DNA from: Micropterix aruncella
Lineage: Eukaryota > Arthropoda > Insecta > Lepidoptera > Micropterigidae
NCBI GenBank assembly: GCA_944548615.1
Contig: OX155961.1
Coordinates: forward strand, 32,476,616 to 32,540,615
Direction: 5' to 3'
DNA length: 64,000 bases
Positions 11,261 through 23,144 of this stretch are shown here, one piece after another. A model generated the notes under the pieces. It saw only the letters and a program-made list of their open reading frames with translations. It did no database searches and was not told where the DNA came from. How positions within the stretch are numbered: position 1 is the stretch's first letter; every line of letters begins with the position of its first letter. The translations under genes were made by a program, and so were the position numbers.

Positions 11261-11593
11261 TGTTTAATAAATTTTCTAAAAAATCTGTAAAAATTAAGTT
11301 ACTATACATCTAATAGTAAGGCGCAGAATTTCTCGGTTGTAGAATTTGAAAACAAGAGGATGAACCACAGAGGTAATAGACTATGGGCGGGTGTGTAAAG
11401 GCGGACAGATTTTCTGTACATACTATTCTGTATACTCCCCAGTGAATTATGACTTCTAGATTGTAATTGTAATTAGAAAAAGTTGTAATAATTATAGTGT
11501 AATAAGATGGTGCCTTGTCAAGATTACTGCATTGTAAATATTTTAATCTATTAGAAAAGATTATTATTAAGTACCATTGATTATTACAATGAC

Positions 11594-12352
11594 AACTAGA
11601 GTTGTCAACTACAAAGGGCGAACCAGTCACCTCAGGAAGTTTTAACGAAATGTATCGCTCTGTCTTCCGTTAGGTGAGCGCAGAAGCAATCCACCGTCAA
11701 GGTCCGCTTTCTGCCCGTCAGAGGCCAAGGCCCAATCCACCGTCAAGGTCCGCTTTCTGCCCGTCAGAGGCCAAGGCCTTACAGCAAGGCACCGGGAAAG
11801 TAAAAGCGGACAGTCTCGCCCCCAGACTGCCAGTTTTGGCAGAATATCTCCGTCTGGAATTAACCTTCAGGATACCTCCGTCCTCCCGACTGGTTACGGA
11901 TCCGAAGTCGCTTACGCGACCTCTACCTGTTGTATTACAGCGGTAATTCAGTTCGAATTTATCGCGGACCTGGGCATTCTTTGCCCGTAGTGCCACACAG
12001 GGTCGTGGCCCAAGGTCATTTCAAGAGTGGAATAACAACAGGTGAACATCCACCCCCGCTGTTTAGGAAACAGTGTATTTCCATAGTCTCCAGACTCCTT
12101 CAGCAATTAGTCAGAATGCACGACCGATTGGCATCGCCGACCGGTGCATGCGCAAAACGTCCAGTGGCGCCGGGATGCAATCCCGCCTGGAGAAACCGGT
12201 CCACCAGCTCTGAGGCCTGAGACACGGAAGTCTTACCCGGGGTAGCCTTCCACTCGAGAAGGCTTCTGAATAGGAGCTGAATCGTGAGTTGAGCCGATCC
12301 GAGAACAAAATAGATCTTGTGGCCCAAGCAGCACGAAGCCGTTCACCACCTC
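11594..12352 (+). mobile_element. Family A element, unit 3
   Basis: As in units 1 and 2. The MITE inserted into the TTAA just right of its 3' target duplication. Confidence 0.8.
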
Positions 12353-12368
12353 ATTACAATGACATTAA

Positions 12369-12609
12369 CCCCTCAAATGTGAGGCGTCCCTTAAGGGATG
12401 CCTTGGCAAAATGTATACAAAATGTATATAAATTTATATAAATGTAAATATAAATGTAAATGTGCGCCGCTTTATAGTAATCCGCTCTATAGTAATGCTA
12501 TAGCTTTATAGTAAACCCCGCTCTATGTAAATGTAAATGTAAATGTAAATATAAATTTATAAACATTTTGCCGTAGGCAACCCGAGCTAATCGCCATTCA
12601 TTTGAGGGG
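12369..12609. mobile_element. TTAA-site MITE 1, unit 3
   Basis: 241 bp flanked by TTAA (12365-12368 and 12610-12613). Units 1 and 2 have the empty site with a single TTAA. Terminal inverted repeat CCCCTCAAATG / CATTTGAGGGG. The inside is rich in TGTAAA repeats and CTATAGTAA motifs. TTAA duplication and CCC-type ends fit a non-autonomous piggyBac-like element. Confidence 0.92.
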
Positions 12610-13350
12610 TTAAGTTGGCAGCCCTGGATCTAGTGGGGAGCCCCCCCCCCCCGCGAGAGTGGGGGACTGGGGTAGTTTCCCCTGGCGGCAAATTACGGAG
12701 GCGCCAAATTCATATGTTTGGCAAAAAACTTGTATCACTAAATCGCCTAGCATCCAGGGCGGGTCGTACTATCGATTGTTCATTTGTTTTAAAAAGCATC
12801 CTGATTTTTGAACGCGGGCGCAGTGTGTGTGTAATATCTCTGTCGTGTCTAGAATAAATCTATCCCACAGACAGAAGATACGAGGCTACACGAGCGGAAC
12901 CAAATGAACCCGAACGGCTGAACATCAAGCGATGGTCGATATTTATGTGGCTGATTAGGTGCGCGAGCAATGCGCGTTGGTTTCTTTTCCACTACTCCTT
13001 TAAATGTGTCACTATATGTATAATTATTAGTTGGTGTGATAATTAGATTCTTTCGCGGAAAGGAAAGCTCAACGTGTAAAGTTGTAGCAAGATTAGATAG
13101 TAAAATGTGCTGGTACCTAAGGATTGAAGGTGTGCGTTTAGTCTGACTTGTGCGTTGTCTACACTGATTGTATGTATTCTATATTTAATGTCCACACATA
13201 CCAAAAAACTTATTAGCAAATAGGTAATAACAAGTGCAAATTTATTTAATGTTTCTTATGTCCCAAAAATCATTAAAAAAAAATAAATATCTTTCTTATG
13301 ATACAAAAAATTCCACCCAGCTTATTTGTTTTGTGAGTTTTATAAAATCA

Positions 13351-13925
13351 CTAGCTGACCCGGCGAACTTCGTACCGCCTAACAGTCAATGAATGTCGTG
13401 TTACAGATTAGCTGAACTTAATTTATGATTTTACGAAAGTAATACAATGAATACAAAATAAATATTAAGTACACTACTTTATTAAGATAATAACACAAAA
13501 ATAAATGTAAAAGTACAAAAATTAAGTATATCAATCGCGTGTCAGCAAGACATAATTGAATTAAACTATTTACATATTGTGCAGCATGGGATGCACTCGG
13601 TTCAATTCTCTTCATTGAAGCACCTTTTGATATATGTCATTTTTTGTTTTTTTTATCAGGCGCAAGAACAAATAAATCGGATGATTTGCCGACACATGAA
13701 CATGCCACGTACAACTGACCATGAGAAAAACACGGATTTACATTTTGTATGGGAAAATGTGTTTTCTTTTATTTTAATTTTTCGTCAATTTCCAATTTTC
13801 GTTTATAATAGTTATTCTACTATTCGGGATATAGACAAATATAACAAATCAAAAACCATGAAAATCGGTCCAGCCGTTCTCGAGTGTTCGAACAAACCCG
13901 AATTTGTTTTATATATAGGTATAGA
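13351..13925 (-). mobile_element. Helitron derivative, unit 3
   Basis: 575 bp with the same TC and CTAG ends as unit 1. Confidence 0.85.
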
Positions 13926-14055
13926 TTAACTTCAAATGCTGGAGGGGAGAAGCGCCAATGTCGTTTTTGCCCCGGCTCGGAAAAAATGGTAGATCCGGGG
14001 CTGGAAGTTGCTATGTAATATAATCCATATAATTTCAATCAGGGATCAATTAGAT

Positions 14056-14754
14056 AAGGGCTGTCCAACATGAGGCCCGCGGTCCGCATGCGGTCCGCGA
14101 CGTATTTTGAAGAAATGAAGCATTTTAAGAAAGTTTCAAATTTACCTCACATAAAATACAGTGACACAATTGCAGAAGAAATTGAAGAAATTGATTTAGC
14201 GACTTTAAAAAATCAAAAGAGACATTTTAGTTTTTACTCCGCCCCTTATAATTTCACTTGAGAATGTAGGCCGAGCTTCAACTGGAAGTGTGTGATTTGC
14301 AATCAGATCCTTTTAACCAATAGGAAGAAAGAACTGAAACTGCAATATTGGCGTTTTCAAGTTGCTGCCAGAAGTACGATACCCCAACTTGCGAAACTTA
14401 GGGCTTACGCTGAGCTCAATGCTGGGAAGCACGTATCTTTGCGAAAGCAGCCTTTCCAACATGAAATTTATAAAGTCAATATATAGATATCCACCCTCTG
14501 ATGTCACTTACTCAGTCGCTTTGTTAATCAACAACAAATATTACAGATAATATTGGTGTATTAATTAGTGAAAACCAACGTCCTCAATTTTCCCACGATT
14601 TTTTAAAATATTTTTTATTTTTTTAATAATAATGATACAATTGTGTTTTTCCTTTGTGTACATACATACTCACTGATAAGGTTGCATACGAAGTATTTTG
14701 CATATGCGGTCCTCCAAACGGCATTTTTTTTAAAGCGGCCCTTGGACAGCTCTG
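14056..14754 (+). mobile_element. hAT remnant, unit 3
   Basis: 699 bp, same boundaries and coding fossil as unit 1. Confidence 0.8.
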
Positions 14755-15266
14755 AATTAGAAGATAAAAGTGGCACAATCTTATTCATCGTTATAGATTT
14801 AATTAAGAAATAAATTGGACAGAGGAAACGGACAGGGAGTACCATCTAGAGATGTTCTTGCTAACGATGCCAATTTCATATTTCAGCCCTTGAATTATAG
14901 AGGGCTGCAATTTTCGCACGCTCGACGATACGATTTAAAAAAGGGCTTTCTTACCCCCGAGGGTCATTTTAGGTGAGTATAGAGGGTTTACAGCGCGGAC
15001 GTCTCTATATCGCATCTTCACAAAAGAGCTGTTTTACTTTTTAAAACATTGGTTGTGTCACCACAAAACTTTACGGAAAGTAGCCAAGGACTGATTTCAT
15101 CTGAACATTAATTTCATAAATAAAATATAATTAGTCTCTCGGCCGGTGGACGAACCCCGTTGGGTTCGAGGGCAACCGCCTCAAGCGGCGCGATTCGTCT
15201 CCCGGCTAAGGGCGGGTTTGGGCCAAACGCTAACAAACCTTTCGGAAGCCAGCCTACGCGCGCAAA

Positions 15267-15830
15267 GACTTCTTGTGGCAATTTTTGACGGGTGACGAAA
15301 CGTATCTTTCTTACGAGAATACCAAACGTCAAAATTCGTGGGTGGATCCCGGGCAACCCAGTACATCGACGCCCAGACATCCTCTTGAAGAATGTTGATC
15401 TGTGTATCTGATGAGAGGTGAAGGTTGTATTTTATTAAGGACTCCTAATCTGCCGGTGACTCCGGAACGCTACAGCTGACAATTGAACAAACTGAGCGAA
15501 TAACTTGATCAGAAAAGGTCATTTACTGGGCAAGAAAGCAGGCAAGTCATACAGCTACATGGCAATGCTCGACCTCACCTTGCTCGCGCGACTCAGAAGA
15601 CCCTCTCAAACTTGGGATGAGAATTTATCCCACACGCGGCAAATTCACCAGACTTAACTCCATCCGACTACCATTTGTTCCGGTCAATATAGCTCGCTCT
15701 AATAGATAAACAGTGCAAAACGCTGGACGCAATGCGCTTAAATTCGTCGATGACTTTAGATATGGCGCGAAATCATAGAACACGATGGACATACTTTTCA
15801 CGATTAAATTCGTTGTTCTCTATTTTTTTA
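15267..15830 (+). pseudogene. Dead mariner transposase, unit 3
   Basis: Shares all in-frame stops with the other units. Confidence 0.85.
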
Positions 15831-16163
15831 TGTTTAATAAATTTTCTAAAAAATCTGTAAAAATTAAGTTACTATACATCTAATAGTAAGGCGCAGAATT
15901 TCTCGGTTGTAGAATTTGAAAACAAGAGGATGAACCACAGAGGTAATAGACTATGGGCGGGTGTGTAAAGGCGGACAGATTTTCTGTACATACTATTCTG
16001 TATACTCCCCAGTGAATTATGACTTCTAGATTGTAATTGTAATTAGAAAAAGTTGTAATAATTATAGTGTAATAAGATGGTGCCTTGTCAAGATTACTGC
16101 ATTGTAAATATTTTAATCTATTAGAAAAGATTATTATTAAGTACCATTGATTATTACAATGAC

Positions 16164-16921
16164 AACTAGAGTTGTCAACTACAAAGGGCGAACCAGTCAC
16201 CTCAGGAAGTTTTAACGAAATGTATCGCTCTGTCTTCCGTTAGGTGAGCGCAGAAGCAATCCACCGTCAAGGTCCGCTTTCTGCCCGTCAGAGGCCAAGG
16301 CCCAATCCACCGTCAAGGTCCGCTTTCTGCCCGTCAGAGGCCAAGGCCTTACAGCAAGGCACCGGGAAAGTAAAAGCGGACAGTCTCGCCCCCAGACTGC
16401 CAGTTTTGGCAGAATATCTCCGTCTGGAATTAACCTTCAGGATACCTCCGTCCTCCCGACTGGTTACGGATCCGAAGTCGCTTACGCGACCTCTACCTGT
16501 TGTATTACAGCGGTAATTCAGTTCGAATTTATCGCGGACCTGGGCATTCTTTGCCCGTAGTGCCACACAGGGTCGTGGCCCAAGGTCATTTCAAGAGTGG
16601 AATAACAACAGGTGAACATCCACCCCCGCTGTTTAGGAAACAGTGTATTTCCAAGTCTCCAGACTCCTTCAGCAATTAGTCAGAATGCACGACCGATTGG
16701 CATCGCCGACCGGTGCATGCGCAAAACGTCCAGTGGCGCCGGGATGCAATCCCGCCTGGAGAAACCGGTCCACCAGCTCTGAGGCCTGAGACACGGAAGT
16801 CTTACCCGGGGTAGCCTTCCACTCGAGAAGGCTTCTGAATAGGAGCTGAATCGTGAGTTGAGCCGATCCGAGAACAAAATAGATCTTGTGGCCCAAGCAG
16901 CACGAAGCCGTTCACCACCTC
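16164..16921 (+). mobile_element. Family A element, unit 4
   Basis: Same ends as the other units, with the 2-bp loss near 16653. Confidence 0.8.
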
Positions 16922-16937
16922 ATTACAATGACATTAA

Positions 16938-17178
16938 CCCCTCAAATGTGAGGCGTCCCTTAAGGGATGCCTTGGCAAAATGTATACAAAATGTATATAA
17001 ATTTATATAAATGTAAATATAAATGTAAATGTGCGCCGCTTTATAGTAATCCGCTCTATAGTAATGCTATAGCTCTATAGTAAACCCCGCTCTATGTAAA
17101 TGTAAATGTAAATGTAAATATAAATTTATAAACATTTTGCCGTAGGCAACCCGAGCTAATCGCCATTCATTTGAGGGG
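16938..17178. mobile_element. TTAA-site MITE 1, unit 4
   Basis: 241 bp at exactly the site used in unit 3, with TTAA at 16934-16937 and 17179-17182. Differs from the unit 3 copy by at least one base (AGCTCTATAG for AGCTTTATAG). Confidence 0.92.
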
Positions 17179-17918
17179 TTAAGTTGGCAGCCCTGGATCT
17201 AGTGGGGAGCCCCCCCCCCCGCGAGAGTGGGGGACTGGGGTAGTTTCCCCTGGCGGCAAATTACGGAGGCGCCAAATTCATATGTTTGGCAAAAAACTTG
17301 TATCACTAAATCGCCTAGCATCCAGGGCGGGTCGTACTATCGATTGTTCATTTGTTTTAAAAAGCATCCTGATTTTTGAACGCGGGCGCAGTGTGTGTGT
17401 AATATCTCTGTCGTGTCTAGAATAAATCTATCCCACAGACAGAAGATACGAGGCTACACGAGCGGAACCAAATGAACCCGAACGGCTGAACATCAAGCGA
17501 TGGTCGATATTTATGTGGCTGATTAGGTGCGCGAGCAATGCGCGTTGGTTTCTTTTCCACTACTCCTTTAAATGTGTCACTATATGTATAATTATTAGTT
17601 GGTGTGATAATTAGATTCTTTCGCGGAAAGGAAAGCTCAACGTGTAAAGTTGTAGCAAGATTAGATAGTAAAATGTGCTGGTACCTAAGGATTGAAGGTG
17701 TGCGTTTAGTCTGACTTGTGCGTTGTCTACACTGATTGTATGTATTCTATATTTAATGTCCACACATACGAAAAAACTTATTAGCAAATAGGTAATAACA
17801 AGTGCAAATTTATTTAATGTTTCTTATGTCCCAAAAATCATTAAAAAAAAATAAATATCTTTCTTATGATACAAAAAATTCCACCCAGCTTATTTGTTTT
17901 GTGAGTTTTATAAAATCA

Positions 17919-18493
17919 CTAGCTGACCCGGCGAACTTCGTACCGCCTAACAGTCAATGAATGTCGTGTTACAGATTAGCTGAACTTAATTTATGATTTT
18001 ACGAAAGTAATACAATGAATACAAAATAAATATTAAGTACACTACTTTATTAAGATAATAACACAAAAATAAATGTAAAAGTACAAAAATTAAGTATATC
18101 AATCGCGTGTCAGCAAGACATAATTGAATTAAACTATTTACATATTGTGCAGCATGGGATGCACTCGGTTCAATTCTCTTCATTGAAGCACCTTTTGATA
18201 TATGTCATTTTTTGTTTTTTTTATCAGGCGCAAGAACAAATAAATCGGATGATTTGCCGACACATGAACATGCCACGTACAACTGACCATGAGAAAAACA
18301 CGGATTTACATTTTGTATGGGAAAATGTGTTTTCTTTTATTTTAATTTTTCGTCAATTTCCAATTTTCGTTTATAATAGTTATTCTACTATTCGGGATAT
18401 AGACAAATATAACAAATCAAAAACCATGAAAATCGGTCCAGCCGTTCTCGAGTGTTCGAACAAACCCGAATTTGTTTTATATATAGGTATAGA
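17919..18493 (-). mobile_element. Helitron derivative, unit 4
   Basis: 575 bp with the same ends as in the other units. Confidence 0.85.
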
Positions 18494-18623
18494 TTAACTT
18501 CAAATGCTGGAGGGGAGAAGCGCCAATGTCGTTTTTGCCCCGGCTCGGAAAAAATGGTAGATCCGGGGCTGGAAGTTGCTATGTAATATAATCCATATAA
18601 TTTCAATCAGGGATCAATTAGAT

Positions 18624-19322
18624 AAGGGCTGTCCAACATGAGGCCCGCGGTCCGCATGCGGTCCGCGACGTATTTTGAAGAAATGAAGCATTTTAAGAAA
18701 GTTTCAAATTTACCTCACATAAAATACAGTGACACAATTGCAGAAGAAATTGAAGAAATTGATTTAGCGACTTTAAAAAATCAAAAGAGACATTTTAGTT
18801 TTTACTCCGCCCCTTATAATTTCACTTGAGAATGTAGGCCGAGCTTCAACTGGAAGTGTGTGATTTGCAATCAGATCCTTTTAACCAATAGGAAGAAAGA
18901 ACTGAAACTGCAATATTGGCGTTTTCAAGTTGCTGCCAGAAGTACGATACCCCAACTTGCGAAACTTAGGGCTTACGCTGAGCTCAATGCTGGGAAGCAC
19001 GTATCTTTGCGAAAGCAGCCTTTCCAACATGAAATTTATAAAGTCAATATATAGATATCCACCCTCTGATGTCACTTACTCAGTCGCTTTGTTAATCAAC
19101 AACAAATATTACAGATAATATTGGTGTATTAATTAGTGAAAACCAACGTCCTCAATTTTCCCACGATTTTTTAAAATATTTTTTATTTTTTTAATAATAA
19201 TGATACAATTGTGTTTTTCCTTTGTGTACATACATACTCACTGATAAGGTTGCATACGAAGTATTTTGCATATGCGGTCCTCCAAACGGCATTTTTTTTA
19301 AAGCGGCCCTTGGACAGCTCTG
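18624..19322 (+). mobile_element. hAT remnant, unit 4
   Basis: 699 bp, same as in unit 3. Confidence 0.8.
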
Positions 19323-19612
19323 AATTAGAAGATAAAAGTGGCACAATCTTATTCATCGTTATAGATTTAATTAAGAAATAAATTGGACAGAGGAAACGGA
19401 CAGGGAGTACCATCTAGAGATGTTCTTGCTAACGATGCCAATTTCATATTTCAGCCCTTGAATTATAGAGGGCTGCAATTTTCGCACGCTCGACGATACG
19501 ATTTAAAAAAGGGCTTTCTTACCCCCGAGGGTCATTTTAGGTGAGTATAGAGGGTTTACAGCGCGGACGTCTCTATATCGCATCTTCACAAAAGAGCTGT
19601 TTTACTTTTTAA

Positions 19613-19918
19613 CCCTTGGAGTAAATGGGTATTTTCATGGATGCATCTGTCTCTTTTGCAGGATTTTCGGCGACAACCACCTTAAAGTACTATAACTACG
19701 AAACTACTACACCAATCATAAAAAGAACAACTGCACAATGATTGCATTGAAATTTCGAATTTAGAATATTGAAATATCATTTTGTAAAACAATTAGATAA
19801 TTATGAATAAATATGAGAACGTCAAAGAAGTGAAAAAAACGCGGAACCAGATCTGGTCGTATCATACTCAACGGATAATTGTTTCAGAACCAGATTTGGT
19901 CGTATCATACTCAAAGGG
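19613..19918. mobile_element. TTAA-site MITE 2, unit 4 only
   Basis: 306 bp flanked by TTAA (19609-19612 and 19919-19922); the other three units have one TTAA here. Imperfect inverted ends CCCTTGGAGTA and TACTCAAAGGG. Near the right end a GAACCAGATNTGGTCGTATC motif occurs twice in direct orientation (about 19848 and 19888). Probable piggyBac-like non-autonomous element, a different family from MITE 1. Confidence 0.9.
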
Positions 19919-20144
19919 TTAAAACATTGGTTGTGTCACCACAAAACTTTACGGAAAGTAGCCAAGGACTGATTTCATCTGAACATTAATTTCATAAATA
20001 AAATATAATTAGTCTCTCGGCCGGTGGACGAACCCCGTTGGGTTCGAGGGCAACCGCCTCAAGCGGCGCGATTCGTCTCCCGGCTAAGGGCGGGTTTGGG
20101 CCAAACGCTAACAAACCTTTCGGAAGCCAGCCTACGCGCGCAAA

Positions 20145-20708
20145 GACTTCTTGTGGCAATTTTTGACGGGTGACGAAACGTATCTTTCTTACGAGAATAC
20201 CAAACGTCAAAATTCGTGGGTGGATCCCGGGCAACCCAGTACATCGACGCCCAGACATCCTCTTGAAGAATGTTGATCTGTGTATCTGATGAGAGGTGAA
20301 GGTTGTATTTTATTAAGGACTCCTAATCTGCCGGTGACTCCGGAACGCTACAGCTGACAATTGAACAAACTGAGCGAATAACTTGATCAGAAAAGGTCAT
20401 TTACTGGGCAAGAAAGCAGGCAAGTCATACAGCTACATGGCAATGCTCGACCTCACCTTGCTCGCGCGACTCAGAAGACCCTCTCAAACTTGGGATGAGA
20501 ATTTATCCCACACGCGGCAAATTCACCAGACTTAACTCCATCCGACTACCATTTGTTCCGGTCAATATAGCTCGCTCTAATAGATAAACAGTGCAAAACG
20601 CTGGACGCAATGCGCTTAAATTCGTCGATGACTTTAGATATGGCGCGAAATCATAGAACACGATGGACATACTTTTCACGATTAAATTCGTTGTTCTCTA
20701 TTTTTTTA
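20145..20708 (+). pseudogene. Dead mariner transposase, unit 4
   Basis: Same disabled sequence as units 1-3. Confidence 0.85.
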
Positions 20709-20858
20709 TGTTTAATAAATTTTCTAAAAAATCTGTAAAAATTAAGTTACTATACATCTAATAGTAAGGCGCAGAATTTCTCGGTTGTAGAATTTGAAAA
20801 CAAGAGGATGAACCACAGAGGTAATAGACTATGGGCGGGTGTGTAAAGGCGGACTGTG

Positions 20859-21110
20859 AGTGAATGCGTTCAACGAATGGAGGGAAACCGTTTCATGTGC
20901 CCCCCCCCCCCCTCTATCCTTGTCTAGTTGCGCATGCGCGGTTATCCATAGCATAGCAGACTTATGGCGTCGAAGCGTTGCCATGGTGATATAGAAGCGT
21001 TGCCATAGTGATATACGCACGTGTGCCCGTGCATGCGCGACTAGACAAGGATGCAGGGAGTGCTATATGCTGCTGTCTCTTTCTATTCGGCTGACGCATT
21101 CTCAGGCTGG
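20859..21110. mobile_element. Foldback element beside the array
   Basis: Inner arms ATCCTTGTCTAG...GCGCATG (20916-20940) and their near-perfect reverse complement (21028-21052); weaker outer similarity (GAATGCGTTCA versus GAATGCGTCAG inverted). A C run lies in the left arm and a 22-bp tandem duplication (20972-21015, GAAGCGTTGCCATRGTGATA type) in the centre. No ORF. It sits between the array and the KATNAL2-like LisH exon. Confidence 0.6.
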
Positions 21111-21189
21111 TCGCACGGTCTAGTACTTAAATGTCAATGGGATGAACACGAAGTAACATGGAAGATAATTTTCGATTGATGATACTTAC

Positions 21190-21579
21190 AGGTTTCATTT
21201 GAACTACGCCTACAGCCAGAGCTAAGTCATCGCTCTCCACTTTCGCTTTTGCAATGTTAGAATCATTCGACGCACGTCTGCTACGCCTATGCTGGTATTT
21301 CCGACCTGCAGCACTTCTACTAGTCCTCACAGCGCCAGCATTGCTTGTATTCTCAGATTTCTTTAGAATACACGGTTGTTTGCTGAATTTGAGCTGGTAG
21401 AAGCTACAGTACTCCTGCAGTATTATATCCAGGTCTATGTTGTCGCAGATTTGATGCTGATCGTCCAGTTTGGCCTCACTGACGAGAGAGTCTACGGTGC
21501 TGAAGAGGGACTCGTCTTTCAGGAAGTTTAGAATTAGGTAGAATATCGTTTTCCTGCGATCTTTGATGGTTTTGTTTTT
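21190..21579 (-). CDS. KATNAL2: KATNAL2-like gene, LisH-domain exon (upstream exon)
   Basis: Exon of 130 codons between a TTTTCAG acceptor (21580-21582 and above) and a strong GTAAGT donor (21184-21189). It reads without a stop. Residues about 8-35 have LisH character (KTIKDRRKTIFYLILNFLKD, then a STVDSLVSEAKL helix). The next segment, CDNIDLDIILQEYCSFYQLKF, is the typical conserved stretch after the KATNAL2 LisH domain. The C-terminal 50 residues are basic and low-complexity (RRSRRASNDS), as expected for the variable linker. LisH domains mediate dimerisation. The exon ends in phase 0 and the AAA exon begins in phase 0, so both belong to one minus-strand gene interrupted by an intron of about 18.8 kb. 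The first exon upstream was not located. Confidence 0.85.
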
Positions 21580-21764
21580 CTGAAAATTTCAAAAGATAAC
21601 ATGACAAACTGTGCAATGCTTCATTACGTAATAACTGCTAGAACTGTTTTTTTTTTAAATCGACAGCGGCGCAAGCTGAGAGAATCCCCTCTTCATCTAC
21701 CCTTGGACAATTAACATGCCTACATGGAACCCACATCTTAACAAAGTCTGTGAAAAGGCAACAG

Positions 21765-22330
21765 CTGATTTTGATTAATCTTGGCCGCACAGAATCATGT
21801 CGTGGTAATTTCAGAACTCTCAGTATCCTCGCTCTACTGCCACTCTACTATCACTCGTTGAATCACTCTACTGCCACAGTCTACTATCACTCTTTGAATG
21901 TATAAAATTGATATAAAAAATATAGGAAAGTTGAAGACTTAAACTAAATTCACTCTCATTTTGGCAGAGGTAGGCATAATTTTATATTACCCTCTCTGTC
22001 TTTCGAAAATTTTAAAAAGGGTATTAACCAGGTATCACAACTACACGGAAATATTAAAATTATATGAAGAAACGGGGAAATATCGCAGTTTAAGTCCAAA
22101 TTAAAAGGCTGCCTTATTGAGAGAATTGTATGACATCGAATTCTAATTAGGTTACTGACAAATTACATTCTGATTTTCTTCCTTTAGCTTGACATTTTTA
22201 CCATTTTATTAACAACGTTATAAAGTTTTCTTAATTTTCTCTCCGATAATTCATTGTATAATGTATTTTTGTAGGACCATTTAATTTTATATTTTATGAC
22301 AACTCAATAAATGATTCTGAAATCAAAATG
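21765..22330 (+). pseudogene. CR1/Jockey-like LINE 3' end
   Basis: Plus strand reads INLGRTESCRGNFRTLSILA, then RGRHNFILPSLSFENFKKGI, then SQFKSKLKG with stops and frameshifts. This is the order seen at the C-terminus of CR1/Jockey-like polymerases. An AT-rich 3' UTR follows, ending in AATAAATGATTCTGAAATC. 5'-truncated. Confidence 0.7.
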
Positions 22331-22545
22331 TTTTTAGGTAAGTTACATAGTATTTTATTACTTTTTTACTGTATCATGTTACGTAATAAGAATTTGTAGT
22401 TCTGAGTATCTAATATGATTTTTGTAAGTTATGTGGTGAGACTCTCAAGAAACCGTTAGTATCGATTTTTAGAACTATTTTAATCTTAAGCGGCTATCCA
22501 AATTACCCAAAGTTTTACTAATGTATAAACAACTATTTAAAAAGT

Positions 22546-22667
22546 TGTCCTCAGAGCGCCAGCATTGCTTGTACTCTCAGATTTCTTTAGAATACACGAC
22601 TGTTTGCTGAATTTGAGCTGGTAGAAGCTACAGTACTCCTGCAGTATTATATCCAGGTCTATGTGGT
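22546..22667 (-). pseudogene. Partial duplicate of the KATNAL2 LisH exon
   Basis: About 122 bp nearly identical to 21323-21444 of the LisH exon, in the same orientation, about 1.2 kb upstream on the gene strand. I see only about six base differences (for example GG to GA within the ACACGGTTGT stretch). Homology stops abruptly on both sides, no splice sites are kept, and the copy lacks the LisH core. It looks like a non-functional exon fragment left by local duplication or template switching. Confidence 0.85.
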
Positions 22668-23144
22668 CTTAGTACAACTCAGGTAAAACTTGATTTGATT
22701 TGACGCAGTCACTTCGGAAAGACCTGGTAACCGAAGCCGAAAATGATCCACATGGTCATCCTTAGTCTAATAATCACCTATGCTGCCATATTTTAGTGTC
22801 CTAAAATAGAGCAAAAATGCTCCTAACTCTGTCTTTAAAGATCACAATGGCTGTCATGCTTATGTATGCGCGGGTACGAAAATGTACAAAGATAAACTAG
22901 TTATTGGCCGGACTTCACGCAGAAAAAAGCAAAATTCTAAACTCCAATCTGTTATTTAAAAATTACATAAACATTAAAATACAGGCAAGTTAATCGAGGA
23001 TAAATGATATTATTTACTTTAAGTACCTACCTACCTTTAAATAAAATAAGTAAATAATGTAGGTAGAGCATTTATTTATAACATTCTACTTAATATTATA
23101 AACGTGAACGTATGGATGCGCTTTCACGCAAAACTTTAAAAACT

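Larger units (their letters stand above)
7079..11406 (+). repeat. Array unit 2
   Basis: Like unit 1 but with the ATAAAAG restored near 10193 and a longer C run (about 8069-8082). No MITEs. Confidence 0.95.
11407..15976 (+). repeat. Array unit 3
   Basis: Extra length comes from a TTAA-flanked MITE at 12369-12609. Private substitution CATACCAAAA near 13201. Confidence 0.95.
2761..20854 (+). repeat. Four-copy tandem array of a 4.3-kb composite unit
   Basis: Units start at 2761, 7079, 11407 and 15977, each with AGATTTTCTGTACATACT. Spacings are 4318, 4328, 4570 and 4878 bp; the growth is explained by two MITE insertions. Copies are almost identical by eye: few substitutions, a 7-bp deletion in unit 1 near 5872, and poly-C length changes. 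The whole array sits in the KATNAL2-like intron. Each seam reads GGCGGAC then AGATTTTCTG. Short open frames inside repeat four times, but they belong to element remnants. Confidence 0.95.
15977..20854 (+). repeat. Array unit 4
   Basis: Longest unit, with both MITEs. A 2-bp loss near 16653 (CCAAGTCTCC for CCATAGTCTCC) breaks an open frame that is intact in units 1-3. It ends at GGAC before an unrelated foldback element. Confidence 0.95.
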
